Shown here: in pieces, positions 33,457 to 42,629 of the stretch
Layout of the letters: each line of letters opens with the position of its first letter
Position numbering within the stretch: position 1 is the first letter of the stretch
Source: Thermoanaerobaculia bacterium
GTDB lineage: Bacteria > Acidobacteriota > Thermoanaerobaculia > Gp7-AA8
DNA: 64,000 nt
Assembly (NCBI GenBank): GCA_017883205.1
Contig: JADGNZ010000024.1
Location: forward strand, 1-64,000
Direction: 5' to 3'
The notes under the pieces: model-generated
The model's input: the letters and a program-made list of their open reading frames with translations, nothing else
What the model was told of the DNA's origin: nothing
Databases searched by the model: none
Position numbers and translations under genes: made by a program

Positions 33457-34011
33457 ATGACCATCCTCAACCGTGCTGAATCCTTTCTCGTCATCGTCGA
33501 TGTGCAGGAGAAGCTCATGCCGGTCATCGACGACCACCAGAACGTGGAGCGCAACCTCGACCGCCTCGTCCGCGGAGGCCACGTTCTCGACATCCGCGCC
33601 ATCGTCACCGAGCAATACACCAAAGGACTCGGCCACACCGTGCCGCTGGTCCGCACCGCGCTCGAAGCGACGTTCGGCTATGAGCCGATCGAGAAGTCGA
33701 CGTTCTCAGCGTTCGGTTGCGGCGAGTTCGTCGCCGTCATCCGCAATCTGCACCGGAAACAAGCCATCGTCGCCGGCATCGAGACACACGTCTGCGTTTA
33801 CCAGACCGTCCGCGATCTTCTCGCGAACGGATTCGACGTCACCGTCATCGCCGACGCCGTCTCATCCCGCACACCCGCCAATCGCGAGATCGCCCTCCGT
33901 CGCATGGTCAGCGACGGCGCCAAACTGAGCTCGACGGAGATGGTGCTGTTCGAGCTGACCGGCGTGTCGGGGACAGACGAGTTCCGGGAAGTCGCCCGCT
34001 TGGTTCGGTGA
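33457..34011 (+). CDS. Isochorismatase-family cysteine hydrolase
   Basis: A 184-residue protein with the family's catalytic triad visible: Asp15 (VDVQEKLM), Lys80 (EKSTFSAF) and Cys113 (GIETHVCVYQT), plus the cis-peptide region before the Cys. Members hydrolyse amides or isochorismate; this YcaC-like branch has no agreed substrate. The ATG at 33457 is preferred over one 14 codons upstream because similarity begins there. Confidence 0.85.
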   Translation: MTILNRAESFLVIVDVQEKLMPVIDDHQNVERNLDRLVRGGHVLDIRAIVTEQYTKGLGHTVPLVRTALEATFGYEPIEKSTFSAFGCGEFVAVIRNLHRKQAIVAGIETHVCVYQTVRDLLANGFDVTVIADAVSSRTPANREIALRRMVSDGAKLSSTEMVLFELTGVSGTDEFREVARLVR

Positions 34012-34020
34012 ACACGGAAC

Positions 34021-34062
34021 GATCGGACCGATCGGTCTCATCGGTCCGATCGGTCCGATCTC
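34021..34062. repeat. GATCGGACCGATCGG palindromic repeat
   Basis: Repeated GGTCCGATC/GATCGGACC units form a nearly perfect palindrome of about 40 bases after the isochorismatase gene. It may act as a terminator-like stem but lacks a T-run. Confidence 0.6.
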
Positions 34063-34114
34063 TGGTCGCTAAACCGCTACCCGTTATCAATTGTCAATTA
34101 TCATCCCCGGCGGC

Positions 34115-34504
34115 ATGCCCGACCTCGTCACCCTCTTTCAGGCGCTCAGCGATCCGACGCGGCTCCGGCTTTTGAGCTTGATGGCGGCGGGTGATGTCTG
34201 CGTCTGCTATTTCGTCGAGATCCTCGATGAGACGCAGCCGAAGATCTCGCGGCATCTCGCGTATCTGCGGCGAGCCGGACTGGTATCAGCGCGGCGCGAG
34301 GGCAAGTGGGTGCACTACGGCCTGGTGAAACCGTCCGATCCCGCGGCGGCAGCAGTCTTCGAGACCGTTCTCGAAGTCATCACCAACGACCGCCGGATGC
34401 AGCGCGACCGCGCCGCGCTGGAGAAGGTCTGTTGCGCCGTCCGGCTGCCCGCCGCGTTGCAGAACGCGCCGAAGCCAGCTCTCGTGAAGGCGCGGACGAA
34501 CTGA
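34115..34504 (+). CDS. ArsR-family transcriptional regulator
   Basis: A 129-residue winged helix-turn-helix regulator (LFQALSDPTRLRLLSLM, recognition helix around QPKISRHLAYLRRAGLV, wing REGKWVHYGL). CVCYF lies where ArsR proteins carry the ELCVCDL metal-binding cysteines, and a CC pair lies near the C-terminus, so arsenic or another thiophilic ligand is possible. The ATG at 34115 is favoured over an upstream TTG that sits in a repeat. Its stop overlaps the permease start (TGATG), so it likely controls that gene. Confidence 0.88.
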   Translation: MPDLVTLFQALSDPTRLRLLSLMAAGDVCVCYFVEILDETQPKISRHLAYLRRAGLVSARREGKWVHYGLVKPSDPAAAAVFETVLEVITNDRRMQRDRAALEKVCCAVRLPAALQNAPKPALVKARTN

Positions 34505-35226
34505 TGCTGGCGGCGGTCCTCATCGCCATCGCGGCGTTCTTCGCCGGTGCGGTGTCGGCTGTGGCCGGCTTCGGCATCGGCAGCATTCTCACGCCGCTTC
34601 TCGGATTGACGATCGGCGTCAAACTGGCGGTGGCTGCCGCCGCAATCCCGCACTTCATCGGCAACGCACTCCGTCTCTGGACGCTGCGCGACAAAGTCGA
34701 CAAACACGTGCTCAAGACATTCGGCCTGATGAGCGGCGCCGGCGCGCTGGCGGGCGCGCTGCTGTACGCTGCCGTGGCAACCAGCGCCCTGAAACTCGTC
34801 TTCGCCATCGTGCTGATCATCGTCGGAGCATTTGGAGTTACAGGCTGGAGCGATCACCTCCGCTTCGGCCGCCGCGGAGCCTGGCTCGCGGGCGGCGTTT
34901 CCGGACTGCTGGGCGGACTCGTCGGCAACCAAGGAGGCATCCGCGCGGCGGCGATGCTGGCGCTCGACGTGCGCAAAGAGGTCTTCGTCGCCACAGCCGT
35001 CGCGATCGCCCTCGTCGTCGATGGCGCACGCCTGCCGGTTTACGCGTTCAGCACGGGACGCCAGCTCCTGACCGTCTGGCCGATGCTTGTCGGCGCCAGC
35101 GTCGCCGTCATGCTCGGCACCTTTTTCGGCAAATCTCTCCTCGGGCGCGTGCCGGAGAGCGTCTTTCGCCGCCTCGTCGCGGCCCTTTTGATCGCCCTCG
35201 GCGTGGCCATGCTCGTTTCGCGATGA
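34504..35226 (+). CDS. TauE/SafE-family permease
   Basis: A 240-residue, seven- to eight-helix protein of the TauE/SafE (DUF81) family, which exports sulfite, sulfoacetate or related anions. It begins in an ATG overlapping the ArsR stop. The AVSAVAGFGIGSILTPLLG first-helix segment and the GGVSGLLGGLVGNQGG repeat of it in the second half show the family's internal duplication. The substrate is not determined. Confidence 0.85.
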   Translation: MLAAVLIAIAAFFAGAVSAVAGFGIGSILTPLLGLTIGVKLAVAAAAIPHFIGNALRLWTLRDKVDKHVLKTFGLMSGAGALAGALLYAAVATSALKLVFAIVLIIVGAFGVTGWSDHLRFGRRGAWLAGGVSGLLGGLVGNQGGIRAAAMLALDVRKEVFVATAVAIALVVDGARLPVYAFSTGRQLLTVWPMLVGASVAVMLGTFFGKSLLGRVPESVFRRLVAALLIALGVAMLVSR

Positions 35227-35291
35227 AATTCGCAGCACCGTGACCGCTGTCATCACGGATGACTCCCGGTCGTCGTTACGATCGTCAACCG

Positions 35292-37688
35292 ATGCGCGCT
35301 GCCACCCGAATTGCTTTCATTGCTCTCACCGCTCTCAGCCTTGCGGCGAGCAGCGCCAGCGCCGCGACATTCCTCGTCCCGCCGGATCGCACGCTCGTCA
35401 CTGCTTCGAGAGCGATCGTCGTCGCGACTGCCGGGGAGTCGCACGGACGTCGGGCTCCCGGCGGATGGATCGAGACCGTGACGGAGCTGCACGTGGACGA
35501 GGCAATCAAGGGCGCGATCGGCACCGGCGATACGGTTCACGTCACCGAGCTCGGTGGTTCCGTCGGGGAGATCAGCTACATCGTCGCCGGCAGTCCGAAG
35601 TACGCGCCGGGCCAGCAGGTGCTGCTCTTTCTGGAGACGAACGATCGCGGCGAATGGGTGGCGAAGAACATGGTGGTAGGGAAGTTCACGCCGGCTCAGG
35701 ACACGAGCGGACGACGGCTCCTTCTGCGTGAGGCGGGCGAGATCGTGGGCTGGAACGTCGACGGCTCACCGCATCACGAGCCGGTGCGGTTGGAAACCGA
35801 GTTCCTGCGCTTCGTTCGCGCGGTTGCGCAGGGGCGTGACGCGGCGGAGGACTACATCGTCAGCGATCCGAAACCGTTGCGGAAGAGCGTCATCAGCGAA
35901 GCGGCGGCATCGGCATTCACGCCAAGTGGATATCTGCTGCAAGGCCCGGGAGGCATGGGTATCCGCTGGCCGGTCTTCCCCAACTCCGTCATTTTTCTCA
36001 GCCACGGCACGCAGCCGGGCGCTTTGAACGGCGGCATCACGGCGATGCAACGCGCCTTCGCGGCGTGGACCAACGACCCCGGCTCCAACATCGTCTACGG
36101 ATATGGCGGTACGACGCCGATCGCCAGCACCGGCTTCGGCTCGAACGTCAACGACGGCGTGAACACCGTGCAGTTCAACGATCCTGCGAATGAGATTCCC
36201 GGCTCGTTCACGCCGACCAACGGCGCCACGCTCGCCATCGGCGGCGCGTGGACAGGAAGCGCCACGCATCAGGCGAACGGCGAGCAGTACTACTCGATCG
36301 TCGAAGCCGACCTCGTCGTGCAGAACGGCATCACCGGCCCGGGACTGACCGGCAATGGATTCGATCACGTCCTCACGCACGAGCTCGGGCACACGCTCGG
36401 GCTGCGCCACTCCGACAAGAACGCTGCCGATACGTCCAGCTGTGCCGCGCCGCTCGATTGCTCGACGACCGCGATCATGGACTCCAGCGTCGCCTTCGAC
36501 TCCGACCCGATCGGTTCGACGCTGCAAGCCTGGGACATTGCCGCGATCGATGCCGTGTACGGCTCCGGCGTGGTCACGCCGCCTGCGTGCAATCCTCCGC
36601 GGATCAATGCGCAACCGGCTCCGACGATCGACGTCGGTGCTACTGCCGTCACCTTCTCCGTAACCGCCTCGGGTGACACACCGCTTCAATACCAGTGGTA
36701 CACAGGCACCAAAGGAAACACGAATGCGCCGATCACAGGCGCGACGTCGTCGAGCTTCACCGTCAAACCGATAGTGACCACCGGCTACTGGGTTCGCATC
36801 ACGAATGGATGCGATCCTCCCGCGGACAGCATCACCGTCTACGCGATCGTCAACAGTTGCCCGCCGGTCACGATCGCTTCCCTGTCAGGCGATGTCACGA
36901 TTTTCGAAGGGAAGTCGACACCGCTCGCGATTGCTGCCAGCGGCGGAACCGTTTCGTATCAGTGGTACGCCGGCCCGAGCGGCACGACGACGTCGCCGAT
37001 CCCCAATGCAACCGGCACGACGCTGACGGTTTCGCCCGCCCAGACGACCAGCTACTGGGTGCGGGCATCGAACACGTGCGGATCAAGCGTCGATAGCAGC
37101 ACGGTCACGGTCACCGTCGTCCCATGCACCGCGCCGAAGGTCGTCGTGCAACCGGCAAGCGGCAATATCGTCACCGGCAACGGGACGACTCTCTTCGCGG
37201 CAGTCACCGGCACGCTGCCGATCTCCTACCAGTGGTACGAGGGGACGTTCCCTGACACGACGCATCCAGCCAACAGCGGCACGTCGGCGACGCTGGCCGT
37301 GCCGTCGCTCTTCGCCTCCACTTCGTACTGGCTGCACGTATCGAGCGTGTGCGGCGAGGCCGACAGCACCACCGCGCGGCTCACGACCGTATCGACCTGC
37401 ACGCCTCCATCGATCGCCGTGCAACCGCAAAATCAGAGCGTGACATCGGGATCGACTGCAATCGTCTCGGTCAGCGCGACCGGATCATCACTCTCCTATC
37501 AGTGGTACCAGGGTGGGTTCCTCGATTTCACCCACCCCCTCGGCGGCAACGCTCCCTCGGTGCTGACGCCCGCGATCACCGCAACGGCGCAGTTCTGGGT
37601 ACGCATCACCAGCCCCTGCGGCAACGTCGACAGCACGGTCGCAACCGTGTCCGTCGCCGTGCAGCCGCGGCGAAGGGCGGCGAGGTAG
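35292..37688 (+). CDS. Secreted matrixin-like metalloprotease with Ig-like repeats
   Basis: A 798-residue exported protein with a signal peptide (1-24), a pro-region, and a metzincin zinc site HELGHTLGLRH beginning near residue 363. After the protease domain come four Ig-like repeats (about 435-795), each carrying a YQWYxG motif and a YWVRxS/T segment with paired Cys. It probably degrades or binds extracellular polymer. The start at 35292 begins the signal sequence. A repeat array follows immediately. Confidence 0.85.
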   Translation: MRAATRIAFIALTALSLAASSASAATFLVPPDRTLVTASRAIVVATAGESHGRRAPGGWIETVTELHVDEAIKGAIGTGDTVHVTELGGSVGEISYIVAGSPKYAPGQQVLLFLETNDRGEWVAKNMVVGKFTPAQDTSGRRLLLREAGEIVGWNVDGSPHHEPVRLETEFLRFVRAVAQGRDAAEDYIVSDPKPLRKSVISEAAASAFTPSGYLLQGPGGMGIRWPVFPNSVIFLSHGTQPGALNGGITAMQRAFAAWTNDPGSNIVYGYGGTTPIASTGFGSNVNDGVNTVQFNDPANEIPGSFTPTNGATLAIGGAWTGSATHQANGEQYYSIVEADLVVQNGITGPGLTGNGFDHVLTHELGHTLGLRHSDKNAADTSSCAAPLDCSTTAIMDSSVAFDSDPIGSTLQAWDIAAIDAVYGSGVVTPPACNPPRINAQPAPTIDVGATAVTFSVTASGDTPLQYQWYTGTKGNTNAPITGATSSSFTVKPIVTTGYWVRITNGCDPPADSITVYAIVNSCPPVTIASLSGDVTIFEGKSTPLAIAASGGTVSYQWYAGPSGTTTSPIPNATGTTLTVSPAQTTSYWVRASNTCGSSVDSSTVTVTVVPCTAPKVVVQPASGNIVTGNGTTLFAAVTGTLPISYQWYEGTFPDTTHPANSGTSATLAVPSLFASTSYWLHVSSVCGEADSTTARLTTVSTCTPPSIAVQPQNQSVTSGSTAIVSVSATGSSLSYQWYQGGFLDFTHPLGGNAPSVLTPAITATAQFWVRITSPCGNVDSTVATVSVAVQPRRRAAR

Positions 37689-37703
37689 CAAGGGTACGCA
37701 TCG

Positions 37704-38195
37704 AGCCATCGACGATGCGTTTTGAACCGTCGACGGTGCGTTTTGATCCATCGATGCTGCTATTTCATCCATCGACGGTGCTTTTTCATCCATCGACGGT
37801 ACGTTTTGATCCATCGATGGCTCGTTTTGAACCAACGACGGTACGTTTTGATCCGACGATGGTTCGTTTTGAACCAACGACGGTACGTTTTGATCCAACG
37901 ACGGTGCTTTTTGAACCAACGATGGTTTGTTTTGATCCAACGATGGTTCGTTTTGATCCGACGATGGTTCGTTTTGAACCAACGACGGTACGTTTTGAAC
38001 CAACGACGGTACGTTTTGATCCAACGACGGTGCTTTTTGAACCAACGATGGTGCTTTTTGAACCATCAACGGTTCTTTTCGGCCAACGACGGTGCTTTTT
38101 GAACCATCGATGGTTCTTTTCGGCCCCCGACGGTGCTTTTTGAACCATCGACGGTTCTTTTCGGCCATCAACGGCTCTTTTCGGCCATCGATGGT
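37704..38195. repeat. Array of about 24 CCATCGACGG units with 20-21 bp period
   Basis: A core of type CCAWCGAYGG (perfect palindrome ccatcgatgg in some units) recurs from 37704 to 38183, with 9-11 bases of T-rich spacer (gttttgatcc, gctttttgaa, ttcttttcgg). Spacing is exactly 21 in the first units I counted and 20 at several places near the end. Frames on both strands stay open through most of it because of the period. It fills the gap between the protease and the ABC-F gene. Confidence 0.9.
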
Positions 38196-38255
38196 GCTTT
38201 TGACCCACCCGGCACCACACTCCGACCCCCGACCCCCGACACGCGACCCCGAAAC

Positions 38256-39887
38256 CTACGTATGCACGCCCGGCGCTTCGTGGCCGCTGTCGCTGACGTA
38301 CTCGACGTAGGAGCCTCCGAACACGCGTGGGGCGGCGCCGCGTTCTTCGGGCAGTTCGAGCACGCGATTGGAGAGGCCGCGAAGGAACATGCGGTCGTGC
38401 GAGACGAAGAGCATCGTGCCTTCGAAATCGTGAAGCGCTTCGACGAGCATTTCTTTCGTGGCCAGGTCCAGATGGTTCGTCGGCTCGTCGAGCACGAGGA
38501 AGTTCGGCGGATCGAGGAGCATCCGGGCGAGCACGAGGCGTGAACGCTCGCCGCCGGAGAGCGAGCGGATCTTCTTCTCCACCTCGTCGCCGGAGAACTG
38601 GAACGCGCCGAGGAGACTGCGGAGCGTGCCGATCGACTCGAGCGGAAAGTCTTTCTGGATCTGCTCCCACACCGTGAGATTCGGATCGAGCACGTCGAAG
38701 GCCTGCTGGGAGAAGTAGCCCATCTTCAGCGATGCGCCGAGGCGTACGTTGCCGCCGTCCGGCTCGACCGCGCCCGAGACCATCTTCAGCAGCGTCGACT
38801 TGCCGGCGCCGTTCTTTCCCATCACGCACCAGCGCTCGCCGCGGCGGATGAGGAAATCGAAGTCCTCGTAGATGGAGCGCTTGCCGTACGCCTTCGAGAC
38901 ATCCTTGAGCGTGACGACGTCGTCGCCCGAGCGGGACGGTCTGCGGAAATCGAACTTCATCGTCTTCCGCTTCTTCGGTGGCTCGAGCTTCTCGATTTTG
39001 TCGAGCGCCTTCACGCGGCTCTGCACCTGCGCCGCTTTGGCCGCGTGCGCAGCGAAGCGGTCGATGAAGCGCTGCTCCTTGGCCAGCATCGACTGCTGCC
39101 GTGCGTAGGCGGCCTCGCGGTTGGTCTCGCGGATGGCCCGCTCCCGCTCGTAGAACTCGTAGTTGCCGGAGTAGGTGACGAGATCGCCCTCGTCGATCTC
39201 AACGATTTTCGTGACCACGCGGTTCATGAACTCGCGGTCGTGCGAGGTCATGAGTAGCGAGCCTTCGTATCGCTTGAGGAAGTCTTCGAGCCAGATGATC
39301 GACTCGATGTCGAGATGGTTGGTCGGCTCGTCCATCAGCAGGACATCTGGCCTGCCGAGGAGGACTTTGCCCATGGCCACGCGCATCTTCCAGCCGCCGC
39401 TGAGTGCACCGACATCGCCGTCGATGCGGTCGTCCTCGAAACCGAGACCGTGAAGAACTTCGCGAGCACGCGCTTCGAGCTCGTATCCGCCGAGGTGCGA
39501 GTAGTCTTCCTGGACGTGGCCGAAGCGGTCGAGGATCTTGTCCATTTCATCGAGCCGGTCGTGATCGGACATCGCGTTCTGCAGCGCTTCGAGCTCGTGG
39601 TGAAGGTCGCCGAGGCGGCCGCTGCCGGCGATCGCTTCGTCGAGAACGGAGCGGCCGGACATCTCTTCGATGTCCTGGCGGAAGTAGCCGATGGTGATTT
39701 TCTTTGGAACGGAGACGTCGCCGTCATCGGCCGATTCCTCGCCGACGATCATGCGAAAGAGGGTCGTTTTGCCGGAGCCGTTCGGCCCGACCAGTCCGGC
39801 GCGCTCACCGGGATTGAGCTGAAACGAGGCGTCCACAAAGACGAGCTGCCGGCCGTACTGCTTGGAGATTTTGCTGAGGCTGATCAT
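38256..39887 (-). CDS. ABC-F family ATPase (ribosome-associated)
   Basis: A 543-residue protein with two ABC domains and no membrane segments. The first has Walker A GPNGSGKT (34-41), LSGGWKMRVA and LLMDEPTNHLD; the second has GKNGAGKST, LSGGERSRLVLAR and LVLDEPTNHLD. The linker (residues about 240-300) is rich in Arg/Lys. ABC-F proteins act on the ribosome exit site or on antibiotic release. The start at 39887 is the usual MISLSKISKQYG position. Confidence 0.93.
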   Translation of the reverse strand: MISLSKISKQYGRQLVFVDASFQLNPGERAGLVGPNGSGKTTLFRMIVGEESADDGDVSVPKKITIGYFRQDIEEMSGRSVLDEAIAGSGRLGDLHHELEALQNAMSDHDRLDEMDKILDRFGHVQEDYSHLGGYELEARAREVLHGLGFEDDRIDGDVGALSGGWKMRVAMGKVLLGRPDVLLMDEPTNHLDIESIIWLEDFLKRYEGSLLMTSHDREFMNRVVTKIVEIDEGDLVTYSGNYEFYERERAIRETNREAAYARQQSMLAKEQRFIDRFAAHAAKAAQVQSRVKALDKIEKLEPPKKRKTMKFDFRRPSRSGDDVVTLKDVSKAYGKRSIYEDFDFLIRRGERWCVMGKNGAGKSTLLKMVSGAVEPDGGNVRLGASLKMGYFSQQAFDVLDPNLTVWEQIQKDFPLESIGTLRSLLGAFQFSGDEVEKKIRSLSGGERSRLVLARMLLDPPNFLVLDEPTNHLDLATKEMLVEALHDFEGTMLFVSHDRMFLRGLSNRVLELPEERGAAPRVFGGSYVEYVSDSGHEAPGVHT

Positions 39888-39954
39888 GAGCGTGGAGACA
39901 ACGCGGGAGGCTGGGGCAGCATTTCGGATGCCGCGCCGCGAAAACAAAAGCTGA

Positions 39955-39985
39955 ACCACAGAGGCACTGAGGACACAGAGGTGAG
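39955..39985. repeat. CACAGAGGCACTGAGG repeat arm
   Basis: A single arm (aaccacagaggcactgaggacacagagg) of the family found as full hairpins at 41.7 and 63.0 kb lies upstream of the ABC-F gene. No matching second arm is nearby. Confidence 0.6.
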
Positions 39986-39987
39986 AT

Positions 39988-40236
39988 TCAGCGTCGCCGG
40001 TGAAGGATCCTGCATCCTCGCGCGCCGACAGCATCGCGGCGGACGCTGACCTTCCCTTCGATGTCGATCCGATAGCGGTAGATCGCGGCATCGAGGTCCG
40101 GCGGCACCGCGATACGCGGCACGACACGCCGGATCGCGGCCACGCGCAGCACGGGTGCCTCGGCGGGACCGGGCTCGAGCATGAGCGTCGCGCTCAGAAC
40201 GGCAGCACGGAGAGGGGCGTTGGGGTCGGAAGGCAT
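39988..40236 (-). CDS. Possible small protein of unknown function
   Basis: An 82-residue frame with C/G-rich third codon positions and a balanced composition (MPSDPNAPLRAAVLSATLML...). Its 3' end runs into a repeat arm. I do not recognise it, and it could be a chance frame in a gap of about 550 bases between the ABC-F gene and the cyclic-nucleotide gene. Confidence 0.3.
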   Translation of the reverse strand: MPSDPNAPLRAAVLSATLMLEPGPAEAPVLRVAAIRRVVPRIAVPPDLDAAIYRYRIDIEGKVSVRRDAVGARGCRILHRRR

Positions 40237-40439
40237 TCGGGGAGCAAAAACCGCGCTGACGGGTCGGCATTCCGGGCGGCTGCGCGTGAGTCCGGCTGGC
40301 GCTCATATGTTGTCGTCACGATCCCTCCGCCCAGCGGTCATCACCTGCGCTGCTCCGCAATCCGGATGTCCCGCCACTCGGCTACGATTGCCGGCGATGA
40401 GCCCGGGCGATCATTCCGGGCATCGCAGGAGCTGACACG

Positions 40440-40793
40440 ATGGCAGTATTCGAGTTGTTGCGACGGGAGCCGGATGTCCGAACGTTTCGCGCGGGCGAGA
40501 CGGTGTTCGCCGAGGGCGATGCCGGCGACTGCATGTTCGCCGTGATCGATGGAGAGGTCGCGATTCAGAAGAATGGGATCGTGCTCGAACGTGTCGGCGT
40601 CGGTGGAATCTTCGGCGAGATGGCCCTGATCGATCAATCGCCGCGAAGCGCCACCGCAGTCGCCGCAATCGACTGCAGCATCGCCGCAGTGGGCCAGAAG
40701 CGCTTCACATTCCTCGTGCAGCAGACTCCCTACTTCGCGCTCGAGATCATGCATGTGCTCGCGGAGAGGCTGCGCCGGAACTCGGCGAGCTGA
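40440..40793 (+). CDS. Stand-alone cyclic nucleotide-binding domain protein
   Basis: A 117-residue single cNMP-binding domain. The phosphate-binding cassette reads GGIFGEMALIDQSPRSATA, with the Glu60/Arg69 pair that contacts cyclic nucleotides, and GEVAIQKNG lies before it. No helix-turn-helix or enzyme domain follows, so it may act as a regulatory subunit. Confidence 0.85.
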   Translation: MAVFELLRREPDVRTFRAGETVFAEGDAGDCMFAVIDGEVAIQKNGIVLERVGVGGIFGEMALIDQSPRSATAVAAIDCSIAAVGQKRFTFLVQQTPYFALEIMHVLAERLRRNSAS

Positions 40794-40922
40794 ACGTAAA
40801 ATTTGTAACTTTCTTGGACGGAGGAGTTAATCGCCGCGGATCAGCGTCTTAGTGCGATGCAGGGCCGCATCACTGCCTCGCGCCGCAATGAAACATTCTG
40901 ATCCAGAAGGCGTCCAACGCTC

Positions 40923-41663
40923 ATGACTTCTGCCACTTTCCATGCTTCGAAGATGACCGCTGTTCTCCGCGCGTTCCTCTGTCTTTCCGTCGTACTCCTC
41001 GTCGCTGTAAACGTCGACGCGCAATCGCAACGACAAGCGCGTCCGAACGGCCCGGGAACCGGCATCCCCGACGATGACCTCGTGCCCTGGAAGTTCGTCG
41101 AGAAGGGCGCAGCGATCGAGAAAGCATCCTTGACGCTCTACTGGCTGCCGGCGTCGCAGAAAGAGATGGAGCGCTCCGAGCTGCTGGGCTCGCGTGCGCT
41201 CATCCAGGCCGGCCTGCGCTGCGTCGGCTTTCGAATCGTCGATGCCGGCGACGCCGCCACCATCAAGCTCCTCGACGCAACCGGAAAGGTACCGACGGCG
41301 CTCCTCGTCAACAATCAGGGAGTGGTCGTCCGCCGCCTCGAAAACGCTCGCGGCTCGCTTCCTCGCGCCGCCGTCGAGCGCATGGTGCACGACGAGCTGG
41401 CCGCCCGCGACGAGGCGATGTATCGCGCCATGAGCGACGCCCGCAAGCACGCCACCGCAGGCGAGAAAGACGCTGCGGTCACGCTGTACAAATCAGTATG
41501 GGACGACCGCTGCTTCTTTCCGCTGGCAGGCCTCGAAGCGCAACGCTCGTTGAAGACTCTCGGCGTCGAAGTGCACGAGGTCCCCGGAACGATCGCCGTC
41601 GATCCGCAGCTCAAGCAGCCGTCACTGACAGTGAAACCTGGCAACACTGATCGCAAACACTAA
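40923..41663 (+). CDS. Secreted protein of unknown function, thioredoxin-like in style
   Basis: A 246-residue protein with a signal peptide ending near VDAQ (a second start at 40953 would shorten the n-region by 10). The middle part (about 65-140) has an alternating beta-alpha pattern, with LTLYWLPASQKEMERSELLG and VPTALLVNNQGVVVRRLE reminiscent of a thioredoxin fold, but there is no CxxC motif. A helical C-terminal part has a possible TPR-like hairpin. No function is proposed. Confidence 0.7.
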   Translation: MTSATFHASKMTAVLRAFLCLSVVLLVAVNVDAQSQRQARPNGPGTGIPDDDLVPWKFVEKGAAIEKASLTLYWLPASQKEMERSELLGSRALIQAGLRCVGFRIVDAGDAATIKLLDATGKVPTALLVNNQGVVVRRLENARGSLPRAAVERMVHDELAARDEAMYRAMSDARKHATAGEKDAAVTLYKSVWDDRCFFPLAGLEAQRSLKTLGVEVHEVPGTIAVDPQLKQPSLTVKPGNTDRKH

Positions 41664-41670
41664 AAGCAGA

Positions 41671-41730
41671 TCACCACAGAGACACTGAGAGCACAGAGAA
41701 ATCCTCTGAGTCCTCTGTGTCTCTGTGGTT
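41671..41730. repeat. CACAGAGACACTGAGAG inverted repeat
   Basis: The left arm (accacagagacactgagagcacagag) and right arm (ctctgagtcctctgtgtctctgtggt) form a hairpin between convergent genes and could serve as a terminator for both. A near-identical copy is at 62969-63026. Confidence 0.85.
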
Positions 41731-41740
41731 CAAATCAAAA

Positions 41741-42514
41741 TCACTCAGGCGTGATGTACGCCGCCGAAATCCCGCCATCGACGAGGAACGACGTTCCGGT
41801 GACGAAGGATGACTCGTCGCTGGCCAGGAAGAGCGCTGCGTTGGCCATCTCCTCGGCACGCGCAAAGCGTCCCATCGGGATGTGCACGAGGCGGCGGTTG
41901 CGGCGGGCCGGATCGGAGAGAAGCTTCGCCAGCAACGGCGTCTCGACCGGCCCCGGGCAGAGCGAGTTCGCGCGGATGTTCTTCCGTGCGAATTCGACTG
42001 CGATCTCGCGCGTCATCGCCAGCACGCCACCCTTGCTCGCCGTGTAGGCGATCTGCGGTGCGGCAGCGCCCATGATGGCGACGAACGAGGCGGTGTTGAT
42101 GATCGAGCCGCCGCCGGCGCGGAGCAGCGCGGGGACGGCGTACTGGCATCCGAGGAAAACGCCTTTGAGATTGACGTTGATGACCATGTCCCAGATCGCC
42201 TCGGAGGTATTGGTCACCGAGTCGTCGTCGGGATGGAAGACGCCCGCATTGTTGAAAACGACGTTCAGCGTTCCGTAGCTCTCCTCCGCAAAGCGCACCA
42301 TCGCTTCGGCGTCTTTCGCTTTGGAGACATCAGCCGCAAATGCCTTCGCATCGCCCCCCGCTTTGTGAATCTCATCCACAGTCGCCTCGGCTGTATCGAG
42401 TTTCAGATCGACGACGACGACTTTCGCGCCCTCCTTGGCGAATAAGAGGCACGACGCTTTACCGATTCCGGAACCACCGCCTGTGATGAGAGCTACTTTG
42501 TCTGCGAGGCGCAT
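41741..42514 (-). CDS. Short-chain dehydrogenase/reductase
   Basis: A 257-residue classical SDR with TGGGSGIG (11-18) for cofactor, NNAG near 88-91 and the catalytic Ser143, Tyr157 and Lys161. Asp36 after the second strand (VVVDLK) suggests NAD rather than NADP. It is the last gene of a minus-strand cluster with the glutamine-synthetase-like and aldehyde dehydrogenase genes, so it may act on an intermediate of the same pathway. Confidence 0.88.
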   Translation of the reverse strand: MRLADKVALITGGGSGIGKASCLLFAKEGAKVVVVDLKLDTAEATVDEIHKAGGDAKAFAADVSKAKDAEAMVRFAEESYGTLNVVFNNAGVFHPDDDSVTNTSEAIWDMVINVNLKGVFLGCQYAVPALLRAGGGSIINTASFVAIMGAAAPQIAYTASKGGVLAMTREIAVEFARKNIRANSLCPGPVETPLLAKLLSDPARRNRRLVHIPMGRFARAEEMANAALFLASDESSFVTGTSFLVDGGISAAYITPE

Positions 42515-42543
42515 GTTTTCTCCGTAACTTCCGAGCTCGGGAC

Positions 42544-42619
42544 GGTTTCACGCGGAGACGCGGAGTACGCGGGGAGAGACGAAACGCTCCGCGCCCTCCG
42601 CGTCTCCGCGTGAAACCGC
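42544..42619. repeat. TTTCACGCGGAG-type inverted repeat
   Basis: Arms of the family seen at 18593-18662 (tttcacgcggagacgcggag and ctccgcgtctccgcgtgaaa) form a hairpin between the SDR and glutamine-synthetase-like genes. Confidence 0.85.
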
Positions 42620-42629
42620 CTCTTCAAAT

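Noticed and set aside
37704-38195. Heptad-repeat proteins in the open frames on both strands of the array
   Set aside because: A 21-base period without stop codons keeps several frames open at once. No ribosome binding site or signal sequence marks one frame, and the 20-base steps break the frames near the end.
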